From: Ancistrus triradiatus
Lineage: Eukaryota; Chordata; Actinopteri; Siluriformes; Loricariidae
Direction of reading: 5' to 3'
Assembly (NCBI GenBank): GCA_025084515.1
Contig: JAJAGP010000239.1
Span: forward strand, 329,883 to 393,882
DNA length: 64,000 nucleotides
Shown piece after piece: positions 1-11,520 of the stretch. The translations under genes and the position numbers were made by a program. Below the pieces are notes generated by a model. That model did not search any database, was not told the DNA's origin, and saw only the letters and a program-made list of their open reading frames with translations. Every line of letters starts with the position of its first letter. Position 1 is the stretch's first letter.

Positions 1-170
1 GACGCACAAATACCTATATTACACAATGAAATAAATCAGTCAAACGGGATAAGCATATTTTACTTGGTAAGATTTTTTTTTTTTTTTTTGCCGTGTCTTT
101 TTCACCTTGTCGACTTAGTGCTGGAATCTCGTTTGTTTTTGTGAAACAAATCAGACTCTGAAAATCCTTT

Positions 171-299
171 AACTGTTACCAGCTGACATTAATCAGTGAC
201 TTTTTGGGCCCAGGCCGAGTATAGTCACCGTTTTTATTACCACATCAGTTCTGGACCGTCTTGAGGAACCACACAGATTCAGACAGTGTTCATATGTGG
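171..299 (-). ncRNA. Candidate H/ACA-type snoRNA in ncl intron 11
   Basis: Read on the ncl sense strand, this 129-nt stretch has an H/ACA-like layout. A 5' hairpin is closed by CCACAT (299-294) pairing with ATGTGG (245-240), with an internal loop and a 6-bp upper stem ACTGTC/GACGGT. An H-box match ATAAAA (ANANNA) lies at 237-232. A weaker 3' hairpin pairs 230-224 with 187-180 (one bulge, two G-T pairs), followed by ACA at 176-174 exactly three bases from the assumed 3' end. Vertebrate nucleolin introns are known snoRNA hosts (SNORD20, SNORD82, SNORA75), which makes a snoRNA here plausible. The 3' hairpin is not convincing and has a competing fold (GTGACT/AGTCAC). No guide target was assigned. 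Confidence 0.35.
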
Positions 300-361
300 C
301 ACAAACCTGTTTGGTTGGTGATGCTGCTTTATAAGAGTTATAGAAAGGTAAAAGCTGTTAC

Positions 362-3300
362 CCTCTGCTGCTTCCGTTGAGGCCCATGGGTACCCGGATG
401 TCGATGGCCTGATCGAAAATCTCCCTCAGTTCATCCTGGGTTATCGAATACGGCAGGTTTTTCACAAATAACGTCCGGGCGTCTCTCTCTGCACGGAAAC
501 CCAAAAAGAATTAGACACCGACAACAAAATCATCGAACCGACATTAACATCGTTACCAGATCAGTACTTGACTATCTTTTAGGACCCACACAGTGCATTC
601 AGGCCAAAAAAAACTTCATCATATCTGGCACTTAGAACGAGGCACATAACGGTCTTCATTCGCACCTTTTTTGCTTTCCTGAGAGTCCTCTTTGCTTTTC
701 GCCTTGTCCAGTTTGATGGGCAGACCCAGGATCTTTTTGCCGTTCAGGGCCAGAGCTTTTTGAATCTCGTCTTCGGAGCCGAAATCGACGTAACCAAATT
801 TCCTGGGAATGGAAACGGCGAGTTAGGGAAAGAAACAAAAACAACAAACACGAAAAAGTGCAAGAAGAATTTCCACTCACTTTGTGCCTCCTAGCCGGAC
901 GTCTTGAATAGTGAGGCTCTCCTTCTTAAAGAACTTGGCGACGGCTTCCTTGATCTCCTCGAAGCTTTTCTCTGAATTCAAGTTGCCCATGAAGAGGCTG
1001 AAGGCTGAAAACACAAAGATGATCAGTACCTAAACAGACCCTAACTTAAAAAGGGAGCTTTGTAAGAACAAACGTTTGAGACTTACTTTCCCCATCGGAT
1101 TTGGCTTTTTTGGAAGGAGGGGTTCCTTTATCCTTTGCATCGGCTTTCCTCTTCCCTGGAGTCACAGGGGCCTCTGCAGATCAAGAATTAAGTGTTTCAG
1201 CATCACACGTATAAAAGAACAATCCTAAAGGACGACGAGCTCAAACCGGGCACATCAGAATAAATAAAGCATCACAGATTCAGTATTAAGTCCCTAGAGA
1301 TTCATCACGTGCACCAGAGCCGAACCCTCAACTGGAACCAAAATCTTCCAACCCTCAGCGCTTAGTTCGTTATAGAAATTACCTTCTTCCTCATCATCTT
1401 CTTCTTCGTCATCCTCCTCGTCGTCGTCGTCGTCCTCCTCTTCCTGTTTGGCTTTCACTGCCTTTTTAGCAGGAGCAGGTGTGGTATCCATTTCCTCCTC
1501 AGATTCTGAAAGACAAACCAGTATTTAAGACATGCCGTGAATTCCTGCTGCTCCGGCATTGAGCCCTCAGACCCCCGAACTTCTCAGAACGACCAAAAAC
1601 CAAGTCTACCTTCTTCATCGTCGTCATCCTCGTCCTCCTCATCATCAGACTCCTGTTTGGCAGCTTTAGCTGCAGGCTTGGCGGGGGTTGCTTTCTTGGG
1701 AGGAGCCTCCTCCTCCGATTCATCGTCTAATAAGAAGAAAATGGAAACCAGGTCAGGGATTAAAGTGAAATTAATCTACACTTCACTCTGTTTGTCATTA
1801 CGAAACACACACCTAAATCATGCACCATCATGCCTTACACTATGGTTGGGAATCGATTCAACCGTTGGGGTTCCTAACAGGGTCAAAAGAGACGTTTGGA
1901 TACAAACAATATTTTCACCTTTCAGCTGTTTGGTTCAAGAATAGTGAGACCCCGAAAGACACTTAAATAACCACCTTCAGTTAATATCTGGACTTGAGGC
2001 CAATATTCAAAAATAATGGAGAAAACGCTGAGACACTTCGTTGGGAGAGCATTCAGTGGGGCCATTTATGAGAAAAGGAACGGTTTCCAGCATTACAACT
2101 AACTTCTTTAAACTAGATCTAAAGATACTGCCACCATGTGCTCTGCTCCAACAGGGTGCTTAGATGCACTTAATCCAATCAGTCTAATCCAGAATCTGAT
2201 CTAATAATCAGATTAAGAAATCCTAGAGAGCTGGATTTTACTAATTACATTTCTTACGGCATGAATACCAGTTACCCGATCTGCCTATTCCAACGACCTG
2301 CTATATTTGGGCTCTGTTGCTTTGGCTGTGACGAGTTTGAGGAATCTGGCAACCCTGGAATTAAGCACGCCAAGGCAGTGAAACGGCTATCGGACATGTC
2401 GTGGAGACTCGAGCGCAGAAATTATTGATAAAATGAATTTGGAAACTTAATATTAAAGCCAAGTTTGTGTCACATATCTGTGAAGATTATTGGCTGGTTG
2501 TAAAAAAAATTTAAATTACCAGAGTCATGTAAAGTAAACCCAGAGGTTTAACGTTATCCGATTACTCAAGTGCATGCATACTCAATCGGTGTATTGGCAA
2601 AGTCTGATGTCCTGCAGTTATCGGATTAGGAAGTCCATGGAAACACTGAAGGAACACGTGTAGTTGAGAGCAAAAACTTTATAAAGAGTGCAAACGGAGA
2701 CAGGGCAATGGTATTTCATTTATGATTAGTTTTATCTAATAACAAAAAAATTTGATATTTTCCTTATATAATCGGCCACCTCGTTCTCTAAATATGGGCA
2801 TCGGCCATAAAAACCCCGTATCGGTCGACCACTATTCAAGAACTGCAGGTTTGTCCTTTTGTGGACGCACCAGTCCCTGTGACAGCCACCATTTTATGAA
2901 GCGGAACGCCACATTACCGTTGAGTTTATTTCACATCGCCTTAGAATCAACAGCTAGTCACGGCTCAGCTCTAAACTCTCTAATGTCAATTCCAACAATT
3001 AACATTTCCGACGAACCTTCGTCGTCGTCTTCATCATCGTCCTCTGACTCCTCTTTGGCAGGTTTAGCCGGAGTGGCTTTAGCTGCAGGCTTAGCTGGGG
3101 TTCCTTTAGCAGCAGGTTTGGCGGGAGTGGCTTTTTTGGGAGGTGGGGCTTCATCTTCAGATTCGTCCTCATCTATTAAAAATAAGAAATAAATTAGACC
3201 CATTTTAACCCCCCCTTTAAATGTTTTCAGGAAGAGCACAGTGCCAGATTTCATACCTTCGTCTTCCTCGTCATCATCGGACTCTTCCTTCTTTGCGGGG

Positions 3301-5507
3301 CCCGCTTTGGCCTTCGCAGGCGTCGCCTTGGCTCCTTTGGCGGGCGTTGCTTTTGCCGGAGTTGCTTTTTTGGGTGCGGGAGGCTCCTCTTCCTCTGTAG
3401 AATTAATTTTAATTATTATAAACCTGGTGCATCAACAATTTAGACCGGCACGTAGGTTTGAGAACGCAGTTTTCAAAGACCTAAATTGTCAAACGTATTG
3501 GAACACTTCAACCTGGCTTAAACAAGAAACAAAAAGGTGGTTTATAAACCGTACAAAGCTTCGACGGGACACCAAACCCTGTTCCGTTATTGTGTCGTGC
3601 ATTACTACAAAAATGAACACGATTTCTGGAAGAAAATGAATTGATTGCATAAACTGGCTAATTGACAAAATAAGTCAAATAAAAAGCAACAATGAATAAC
3701 CTACTTACATGTGCAAGCAAAAACAAGACTTACAAACACACTTAAGGACTTATTTAGGGAGCAGCTAAAAGTGTAATATCGGTGAACCACATACCAGACT
3801 CATCTTCGTCGTCATCATCATCATCCTCCTCCTCCTCGCTCTCTTGCTTGGCTGCCGATTTGCCGTTCTTTACTCCTTTTGCCGGGGCTTTTTTCTTGGC
3901 GACTATTTTCGGTGGTGGTGCCTGAATTCAAAACATACAACCTAAATTCCATTTCTTACTTGAAACAGCTCTTTAAACCGTCCCAAAATGCTGCCCCATA
4001 ACGCCTAAGCCCATCATACCTCCTCCTCTTCATCATCATCACTGTCCTCCTCGCTGGACTCCTCTACTTCCTTGGGAGGTGGGGGAGCCTTCTTTTTGGG
4101 TGGTGCTTCCTTTGCGCCCTTCTTCGCCCCCTGTGAAGATTTAGTCGTTTAAGAATTAAATAAAAGCACGATAAGGACCAACTTTCTACTCGCAGAAGAT
4201 AAAAGCAGAATTGTATACAACTTTGAGACTAACTTTAAGGGCTGTATTAAATCCTGGTCACAGTACAGCGCTGTAGCTTTAGATATAATAAAGTATCGCG
4301 GGGCTCGCAGCTATGGTGAAAGACCCAAGAATGCTAAGCAAATATTAAAATAAACGAAATTCAAGCAGCTAAAGCACGTATTCTTAAAATAATGGACATA
4401 TTAGGAGTTAAATTAAAACAACACTGAATTCCTCATAAAAAAATGAAGCCAACCTTTGAGCGAAATCAGAAATGAAAAATATTGCGGATAAAGAACACGG
4501 TTAAGCGTGCAAAAGAATTAATAATAAAGAAAAATCTAAATCCTAAATAAAGCTGAACCTGCACAAAGGCCACGTGTGAGACCCAGCACATGGACAAACC
4601 CACGTGCGCTTCTACAGCATGGTTAAAGCTAACATGCTAACTAGTTCCACTATTCCATTAACTAACACTAACCAGGACTGAAACTAATTACTGTGCTGTA
4701 TTTAAACTCTGCACCAATAAATAGCATTGTCTATGCGCTGCCATATCAGACCTACATCCCTTATAATGGCATAAAACTGCTTTAATGAGCTGCAAAGAAT
4801 GTTCTAAAACATTTTTAAAACCACTAATTACAAAGTAAGCTGGTCTGTAATAGTTTCTTTAGCTTTTAGATTTAATAAAAAGCTAAATGTAATTATATAT
4901 TTTTAGGCCGAATCTCAATCGGGTAAGGAGCTGCACAGCCCAGCGTGGTGGCTCACTTTAATAAATGCACGTTACAAAAACGTTGAGATAGAGCCAACCC
5001 CAGAAAGCATGTACTAATTTTAAGTATTTATTTATTTATTTTTTTAAGTTACACAAAATAGTATTTACCTGCACGAGGCGAAAAAGAAAAAAAAAATCAC
5101 CGAGGCCGCGTATCGGCCATTTTAGGATCAAAAACTAACTGCTTCGGCTGCATCTCAAATGGCGCATTGATCCCTACACACGTTGCCTACATGAATGGCG
5201 TACATGCACTGCTTAGTGAACGCCATGCCCCCTAGTGCCGCGTTTGGTATTCGGCCCTCGAGGCGAAGACGGCGCAAATATGAAGCCACCATTTTTCCCC
5301 CAATGGTGGCGTACTACGGTTTTAATACAATGAAAAATATTTCAGTCATGCCATAAACATGAAAATCACAGACTGTTCTGTTACAGACCTTAATGCTCTC
5401 AGTGGTGGAAAAAACTCTGAGTACAATCATTCGGTACGATTAGACTGAAATCTAAACAGTGCATTAATATGAAGTAAAGCCGTACTTACCTTAGCAAGTT
5501 TAACCAT
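362..5507 (-). CDS. ncl: Nucleolin, exons 1-11 (3' part beyond the window)
   Basis: Nucleolin is the abundant nucleolar RNA-binding protein of rRNA transcription, pre-rRNA processing and ribosome assembly. Sense-order exons: 5490-5507, 4020-4130, 3795-3921, 3257-3394, 3017-3172, 1610-1726, 1383-1505, 1087-1173, 881-1004, 666-802, 362-488; together 421 codons plus 2 nt. The start gives M-V-K-L-A-K, the conserved nucleolin N-terminus. Exons 2-7 encode alternating Lys/Pro/Ala 'ATPAK' basic repeats and Asp/Glu runs. Exon 8 encodes a basic NLS-like segment (TPGKRKADAK). Exons 9-10 encode RRM1, with RNP2-like FSLFMGNL and RNP1-like KKFGYVDF. Exon 11 begins RRM2 (ARTLFVKNLPYSI). The end of RRM2, the later RRMs and the RGG tail lie left of base 1. 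Introns are GT-AG; the exon 5 donor (GTTCGT) is weak. Identity is very secure; exact ends rest on phase and consensus, not on transcripts. Confidence 0.95.
2155..2640. repeat. Probable dispersed AT-rich element in ncl intron 5
   Basis: The ends carry related, oppositely oriented segments with TGCACTTAATCC-like and GATTACTCAAGTGCATGC-like words. Similar words recur at about 11920-12065 in ppp1r2 intron 5 and at 58855-58885. This suggests a non-autonomous dispersed repeat. Boundaries and family are uncertain. Confidence 0.3.
4571..4606. promoter_or_regulatory. Two CACGTG E-boxes in ncl intron 1
   Basis: CACGTG occurs at 4571-4576 and 4601-4606, 30 bp apart, inside ncl intron 1. Nucleolin is a known MYC-responsive ribosome-biogenesis gene and CACGTG is the MYC/MAX (also USF) core. 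The motif is seen; function is inferred. Confidence 0.45.
5100..5300. repeat. Possible MITE-like dispersed repeat in ncl intron 1
   Basis: A stretch with 'GCATCTCAAATGG...CCCCCTAGTG' wording resembles short non-autonomous elements common in fish genomes, and a related-looking stretch occurs near 19835-19960. Only the wording similarity is seen; no terminal repeats were defined. Confidence 0.2.
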
Positions 5508-5950
5508 GGCTGCGGTGTTTCAGCGAAACACGATAACACAATTTCACACCGTGTGTTCTCTTCTCGGGGCTCTGCCTAACACGTGGTCTAATCCTGCAGC
5601 CCGGTGTGCACGAGCTTCTGAGAGCGAGGGTAAAGAAGCAGCACGCTAAAGCCCTCCGTTTAGTCTCCTCCCACTAAGCAGGCGCGAACGCTGAGCAGGC
5701 GCTAGAGCGTGGCCTCATGGGAAATGTAGTTTGCACTCTTCTATCAGCAAACTTTACTGTAAATGTTACGGCACTCACAGGTTTATTTCGTCAGATCAAA
5801 CGTTCCTTCTTTTCTAAAAAAGTGTTACGATTTTAAATATGTTTACGAAGTCGATATACCTTACAGTAACAATCTAGCGTAGCGCCCTTTCACCCTGGTA
5901 ATTCCACGGGTAAACACGATGCTTTCACGTGGTTCCTCCTCCACGTGTGA
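5508..5950 (-). promoter_or_regulatory. ncl 5' UTR and proximal promoter with CACGTG E-boxes
   Basis: This stretch lies directly upstream of the ncl start codon. CACGTG E-boxes occur at 5580-5585, 5926-5931 and 5942-5947, the last two almost adjacent. No TATA box is evident; the region from about 5560 to 5720 is relatively GC-rich, in keeping with a housekeeping promoter. The transcription start cannot be placed from sequence alone. Confidence 0.5.
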
Positions 5951-6837
5951 AGACTCCATAATAAGATCTTTTCTTTATATAGTATATTACGCCTCCATTA
6001 CAACTGTAACTCTTGCAATAAAAAATATTGAATTTAAGCGCTCATATTTGCTCAAAAAATAATTGTATAAATTCAGTGTCGCAAATTTTGGGCTCCCCAA
6101 AATAATATAAACATCACTGACTTTTTTTCGTTGTTGTATATTTATTTTAGCTCATGTTTTATTAAGTTACAAGTGGAATATTTTACATTTACTACAAATG
6201 AATGATTTTCGTTGTGTGAAGCTGTTTATTTATTCATTGAGCCCTCTGGTGGCGGTATGAGGTGTTGCAGTCTTGTAAGGAATTCAAAAATAAAGCGGGA
6301 CTTTGATTGACATTAATAAAGATCAATCAGGTTGCAGGAGGCGGGTTTAGGGGTGGGAATATTGTATTTTCTGCTGATTTAAAATGTATTTTATGTAATT
6401 AATAATGACAGGAGAGATTTTTTATGTTAACGTGATATAGGAAAGCATAAAATTTACAATCCTTCGTTGTTCTAAGGCGTAGGTTTCTGATGCGTACTGA
6501 TTTATAGCCGTCATGGTGTACATAAAAGTAAAAACTGTTTTTTTTTTTTTTGCATAACATTCAATACGTAATAAAGTCATATTGAAATTGACACAAATTA
6601 CAAATTATGTTTTTGACTGCTGAAAATTGAGGTACTGCAATATTTTAATCCTCTGAAGACACCTGTTGCACGAAATTATCATTATTATTATATTATTTAT
6701 TTATTTGTTTATTTTATTAAAATAAATTCAAGACTAATTTGGGATAATTGTATTTCCATACAGTTTCCACCAGAGGGCGATTTAATTTTTTAAATTATTG
6801 GACTGAATTATTTGTAAAGAACGAAGACAAATCTTAA
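5951..6837. other. Intergenic, no recognised feature
   Basis: AT-rich DNA between the ncl promoter and the TA/TG microsatellite. No coding exon, RNA gene or clear repeat boundary was seen. Confidence 0.5.

Positions 6838-6839
<2 letters not shown>

Positions 6840-6923
<84 letters not shown>
6840..6923. repeat. Compound (TA)n(TG)n microsatellite
   Basis: About 42 bases of alternating TA run directly into about 40 bases of TG. Confidence 0.98.
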
Positions 6924-6926
<3 letters not shown>

Positions 6927-6981
6927 CAAACATATTTAAACACTTACTTCAATATTTTATTACGTGTGCCATCTTAGATTT

Positions 6982-8084
6982 ACAGCTTTAATTAGTGTGG
7001 TTGCCTATATAGGCGATCACACTATTGTTATCCGATTCTGAACATTACGAAATCTTCGACGCGTATCAACTGCCGCAATTTTTGAGATATCGACCCCGTT
7101 CCAGCGCCATTGTGTCCGGTTGGGTCGGGAATGGTGTGCTTGTATAGGGCTTTTCGGTCGAACTTTGGGGGGCCCCACAGGGGCCACTGTAAAGTCCAAC
7201 ATTTTTCCATAGAAAATGAATGGGCCCAAAGTTAACGAATCATAAATCAGTCAGTTTTCGACCTACGGCCACGAAATTTGGCAGGCTTGGTCCCGGGTGC
7301 AATCTGAGGTGATATGTGATGCCCATGGTGCCCCTGGTGGGCCAATGACCGTAACTCAGTCAGTTTTTGACCTATTGCAACGAAATTCGGCAGGCTTGGT
7401 CCCGGGTGCAATTTGAGGTGACATGTCATGCCCATGGGGCCCCTGTGGACCCTGGCTGGGCACTGGGGCCCCTGGCGGGCCAATTATTGTAACTCAGTCA
7501 GTTTTCAACCTATTGCAATGAAATTTGGCAGGCTTGGGTCCGGGTACAATCTGATGTGATATGTGATGCCCATGGGGCCCCTCTGGACCCCGGCTGGGCA
7601 CTGGGGCCCCTGGTGGGCCAATGACCGTAACTCAGTCAGTTTTCAACCTACGGCCACGGAATTTGGCAGGCTTGGTCCCGGGTGCAATCTGAGGTGACAT
7701 GTGATGCCCATGGTGCCCCTGTGGACCCCGGCTGGGCACTGGTGCCCCTGGCGGGCCAATGACCGTAACTCAGTCACTTTTCGATCTACGGCCACAAAAT
7801 TCGGCAGACTTGGTCCCGGTTGCAATCTGAGGTGAGATGTGATGCCCATGGGGCTGCTGTAGTACCCGGCAGGGCACTGGGGCCCCTGGTGAGCCACTGA
7901 TCGTGCCTCAGTCAGTTTTTGACATATGGCGACGAAATTCGGCACCCTTGGTCCTGGGGGCACGCTGGGGTGACATGATGCCCTTTGGGCCCATGAGGTA
8001 CACTAAGGGTCGGCCATTGCAGAGTGGCATTCACACTCGCATTTTCTTCAGGAAATGCACCTCTCTAGTTAACAGCTTTAATTA
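6982..8084. mobile_element. Dispersed repeat unit bounded by a 13-bp direct repeat
   Basis: The unit is bracketed by the identical word ACAGCTTTAATTA at 6982-6994 and 8072-8084, which could be a target-site duplication. Immediately inside the left boundary is a 28-bp near-palindrome (6995-7022, core GCCTATATAGGC). The interior is GC-richer than its surroundings and is mostly a minisatellite (separate entry). No transposase is encoded. The element class is not recognised. Confidence 0.4.
7248..7990. repeat. Minisatellite, ~141-bp unit, about six copies
   Basis: The word CAGTCAGTTTT(T/C)GACC recurs near 7250, 7356, 7497, 7638, 7775 and 7915. The last four spacings are about 141 bp; the first unit is about 105 bp because it lacks a ~36-bp GC-rich block. 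Units contain GGCAGGCTTGGTCCCGGGTG and CCCATGGGGCCCCTG-like segments. Open frames here are by-products of the repeat. Confidence 0.85.
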
Positions 8085-8357
8085 ACAGCCTTAATTATTA
8101 AATCGTGGTTGTATAGGGCTATTAACTTACTCCTCTAGTGGTTCTATGAGGTATTGCAGTCCATCTTTCTGGGCCAGTAAGAACAGTTCAGAAAAACCAG
8201 CTAGATTTTTTTTGACACTAGTAACAGCCAATCAAGTCACAGAAGGCGGAGCGTCTTAATTTATTTTCTAAAAATTATATACATCTAATAGAGCATCAGA
8301 AATCCTTGCAGCTGACTTATACTCATGCTTCCTAATACGTTTTAAAGTAAGACATTA

Positions 8358-8674
8358 TATATTACTCTAAAGCTGAATTAAAAGCAACACAATAGTTTTT
8401 ACCTACATGCACACTGAGAGCAGAAACTATCAATTAAAAATAAATGTACATTTTTTCTGTGTTCGCTATTTTTTCCATTAAAAATGTGTTAGCACATTTA
8501 TTATTGCAGTATTTACCTTGTCAATGCAATGAAACTTGATCACCACAAATTAACAGTGAACCATAAGAATAAGGACACGTTGTCGATTACAGAAAGAATC
8601 GCACAAAACGCGTCTTAACAATATTTTAATGACAAATATACACATTTTAAAGTTGAATTACATGCAGAATTAAC
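8358..8674. repeat. Left copy of a ~320-bp direct repeat
   Basis: This copy is collinear with 9020-9351 and very similar to it, differing largely by single-base indels in homopolymers. It ends with ACATTTTAAAGTTGAATTAC. The two copies flank about 345 bp of purine-rich DNA. This could be a local duplication, the terminal repeats of a miniature retroelement, or an assembly artefact. Confidence 0.75.
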
Positions 8675-9019
8675 AAGTGCCCGTTGGGGAAATGTACAAG
8701 ACAAAAAGCTGGACTGGAAGACGTTGAATACACGAAAGTGCGTTAAAAACAAAGACAGGCACGCCACGAGAGGCTTGGCAGAAATGAAGAGAGGAGGTGT
8801 AATAAAGAAGAGCAGAGGGAAGAAGAGCATAGAAGACAGAGTTGTGGAAAATTAGGGAGGGGAAGAGAAAGGAGAAAGAGAAAACAATGGGAAGAGAAGT
8901 GAAGGTAATCGGGGAGGGTGAAGCGAGAGAGAGGGTGGGAGTTATTGAAGTGTTACAGGACCGGGGAGGGAATGCGAAAGTAGGGTATAGACAGGCAGGG
9001 AATGCGGTCAGAATCGGAG
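8675..9019 (+). other. Purine-rich spacer between direct repeats
   Basis: Strongly A/G-biased on the plus strand (GAGAGA/GGAAGA-type words). Short open frames on either strand have low complexity and no recognisable domain. Confidence 0.6.
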
Positions 9020-9351
9020 GATATATTACCTCAGCTGAATTAACAGCACACAATTAGTTTTTACCGACATGCAACACTGAGAGCAAAACTACAATAAAAA
9101 TCATGTACAGTTTTTTTTTTTTTTTTTTGTTTTTTTCCCATTCCCAATGTGTTAGCACACCTTTACTTATTGCAGGTTTTTACATTGTCAATGCAATGAA
9201 ACTTTGATCACCACAAATTAACAGTGAACCACCATAAAAATAAGGACACGTTGTCGATTTACAGAAAGAATCGCACAAAAAAACGCGTCTTTACAATATT
9301 TTTAATGACAATATATACACATTTTAAAGTTGAATTACATGCATAATTACA
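9020..9351. repeat. Right copy of the ~320-bp direct repeat
   Basis: Same order of words as 8358-8674, with extra bases in most homopolymers (for example seven A against four before CGCGTCTT). Ends at the matching ACATTTTAAAGTTGAATTAC block. Confidence 0.75.
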
Positions 9352-9481
9352 AAAATGACGCAAATTCAACTTTTAATTCACTCATCGGGATTTTACTTAC
9401 TGAAGCAAACGTGTTGCCAGATTTAAAATCAACAAGCGTGTGGAAGGCAGCAAAAACGAACAGAGCATGAAAATACTGCTC

Positions 9482-10385
<904 letters not shown>

Positions 10386-11170
10386 TTTATTACAACCCCA
10401 AATCAGAAAATAAACAGTGATCCTTACATTAACTGTGATTTGATTTAATTTCGTTGCAGACAGTATGAACATGATATATTTCTGTTCTTTGGTTAATAAT
10501 CGTCCATTCTTCCATTTCAGGCCTGTAATACACTCCAAAGGGACGGAGGCAATTTAGGGCTAATAAGGAGGAAAAAACATGATGATGTGATTCCAAACAC
10601 GTGATTATAATCCTGATTTGGTCCAAAAGCAGCATAATAAAGATGATGAGAGGATCTCCTGTTTATCACCAAATGTTTAAAACAATGTTCCTCAGAGAAA
10701 GACTGGAAGGGATTTATATATTTCTCCCTCTACAGAGCATAATAGCATTAAAGCATTCAGGGAATCTGGAGGAATTTCCTAAAAAGCCTAAACTGACGGC
10801 ACTGCATCAAGAACCGACATTCATCAATAGCTTATAGAACCACATGGGCAAGGGATTCCTTTATCAAACCTTTATCAAGCTCTACAATACAGAGTTACAT
10901 TCACAGATACCACTTAAAACGTTACTGTGCTAAAAAGAAACCTTATGTTATAACCATGTCCAGCAGGGGCGTCGATGTCTCTGGGCTCGCTATCACATCA
11001 TTATTCGGTTTTTTAATTCATTACTAGCCCTAAATTGTCCCCATCCTGACTTTTTTGGAAAGTGTCACAGGCCTGAAATGCAGGAATGTTAAATGGATTT
11101 CTTAACAAAAGAAACCGTGAAATATCTCGGGGTCATACTGTCTGCGACAAAATAAAAGTCCTTATTACAG
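10386..11170 (+). mobile_element. Degenerate Tc1/mariner-type element, family A copy 1
   Basis: The ends are inverted relatives: words around 10440-10570 recur reversed at 11025-11165 (GGCCTGAAATGCAGGAATG-type). The interior from about 10680 carries a broken transposase relic (FLRERLEGIYIFLPL, then a Ser-rich and TYR-type DNA-binding remnant). Three further copies of the family lie in the alkaline phosphatase introns. It is internally deleted and cannot encode a protein. It may lie within or just past the ppp1r2 3' UTR. Confidence 0.7.
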
Positions 11171-11223
11171 CTCCAGTGTGAATCTAATGATCTAATTCGC
11201 ACAGAGACGGAAATCAGGGACGG

Positions 11224-11229
11224 TTTATT
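11224..11229 (-). promoter_or_regulatory. Candidate ppp1r2 polyadenylation signal
   Basis: AATAAA on the sense strand, about 290 nt past the stop codon. The motif match is exact; use of this site is inferred. Confidence 0.4.
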
Positions 11230-11520
11230 TTAAGCTGAATGATTTCTTTTGTATTTGTTCGCTCCGTCCTACGACGTTAGTCCGGTGGCTCCTCCCTCAG
11301 CGATGGGACCTTAATGGGGGCGGGTAAGACGCTGAATAACTGATGGCGTTTCCTGTCTCTAACAGTCTTTAGGCCTGGTTTGTGCATGACTAAAGCAGCG
11401 CAGCACACACAGGGTCAGCCGGCAGGTCGGTGAGGTTTTGCATCGCAGTGCTTGTTGAATACAGGATCAGTCCCCCCGGAACTCCCTCAGGTTCTGGAAC
11501 CTAGAGCACGACTCCCTCGC

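Noticed and set aside
803..880. SNORD82-type box C/D snoRNA in the RRM1 intron of ncl
   Set aside because: Mammals may host one near this position, but this 78-nt intron has no C (RUGAUGA) or D (CUGA) box pair.
1537..3639. Ser/Ala/Gly-rich plus-strand frames
   Set aside because: They are the antisense of nucleolin acidic and ATPAK exons; no independent coding signal.
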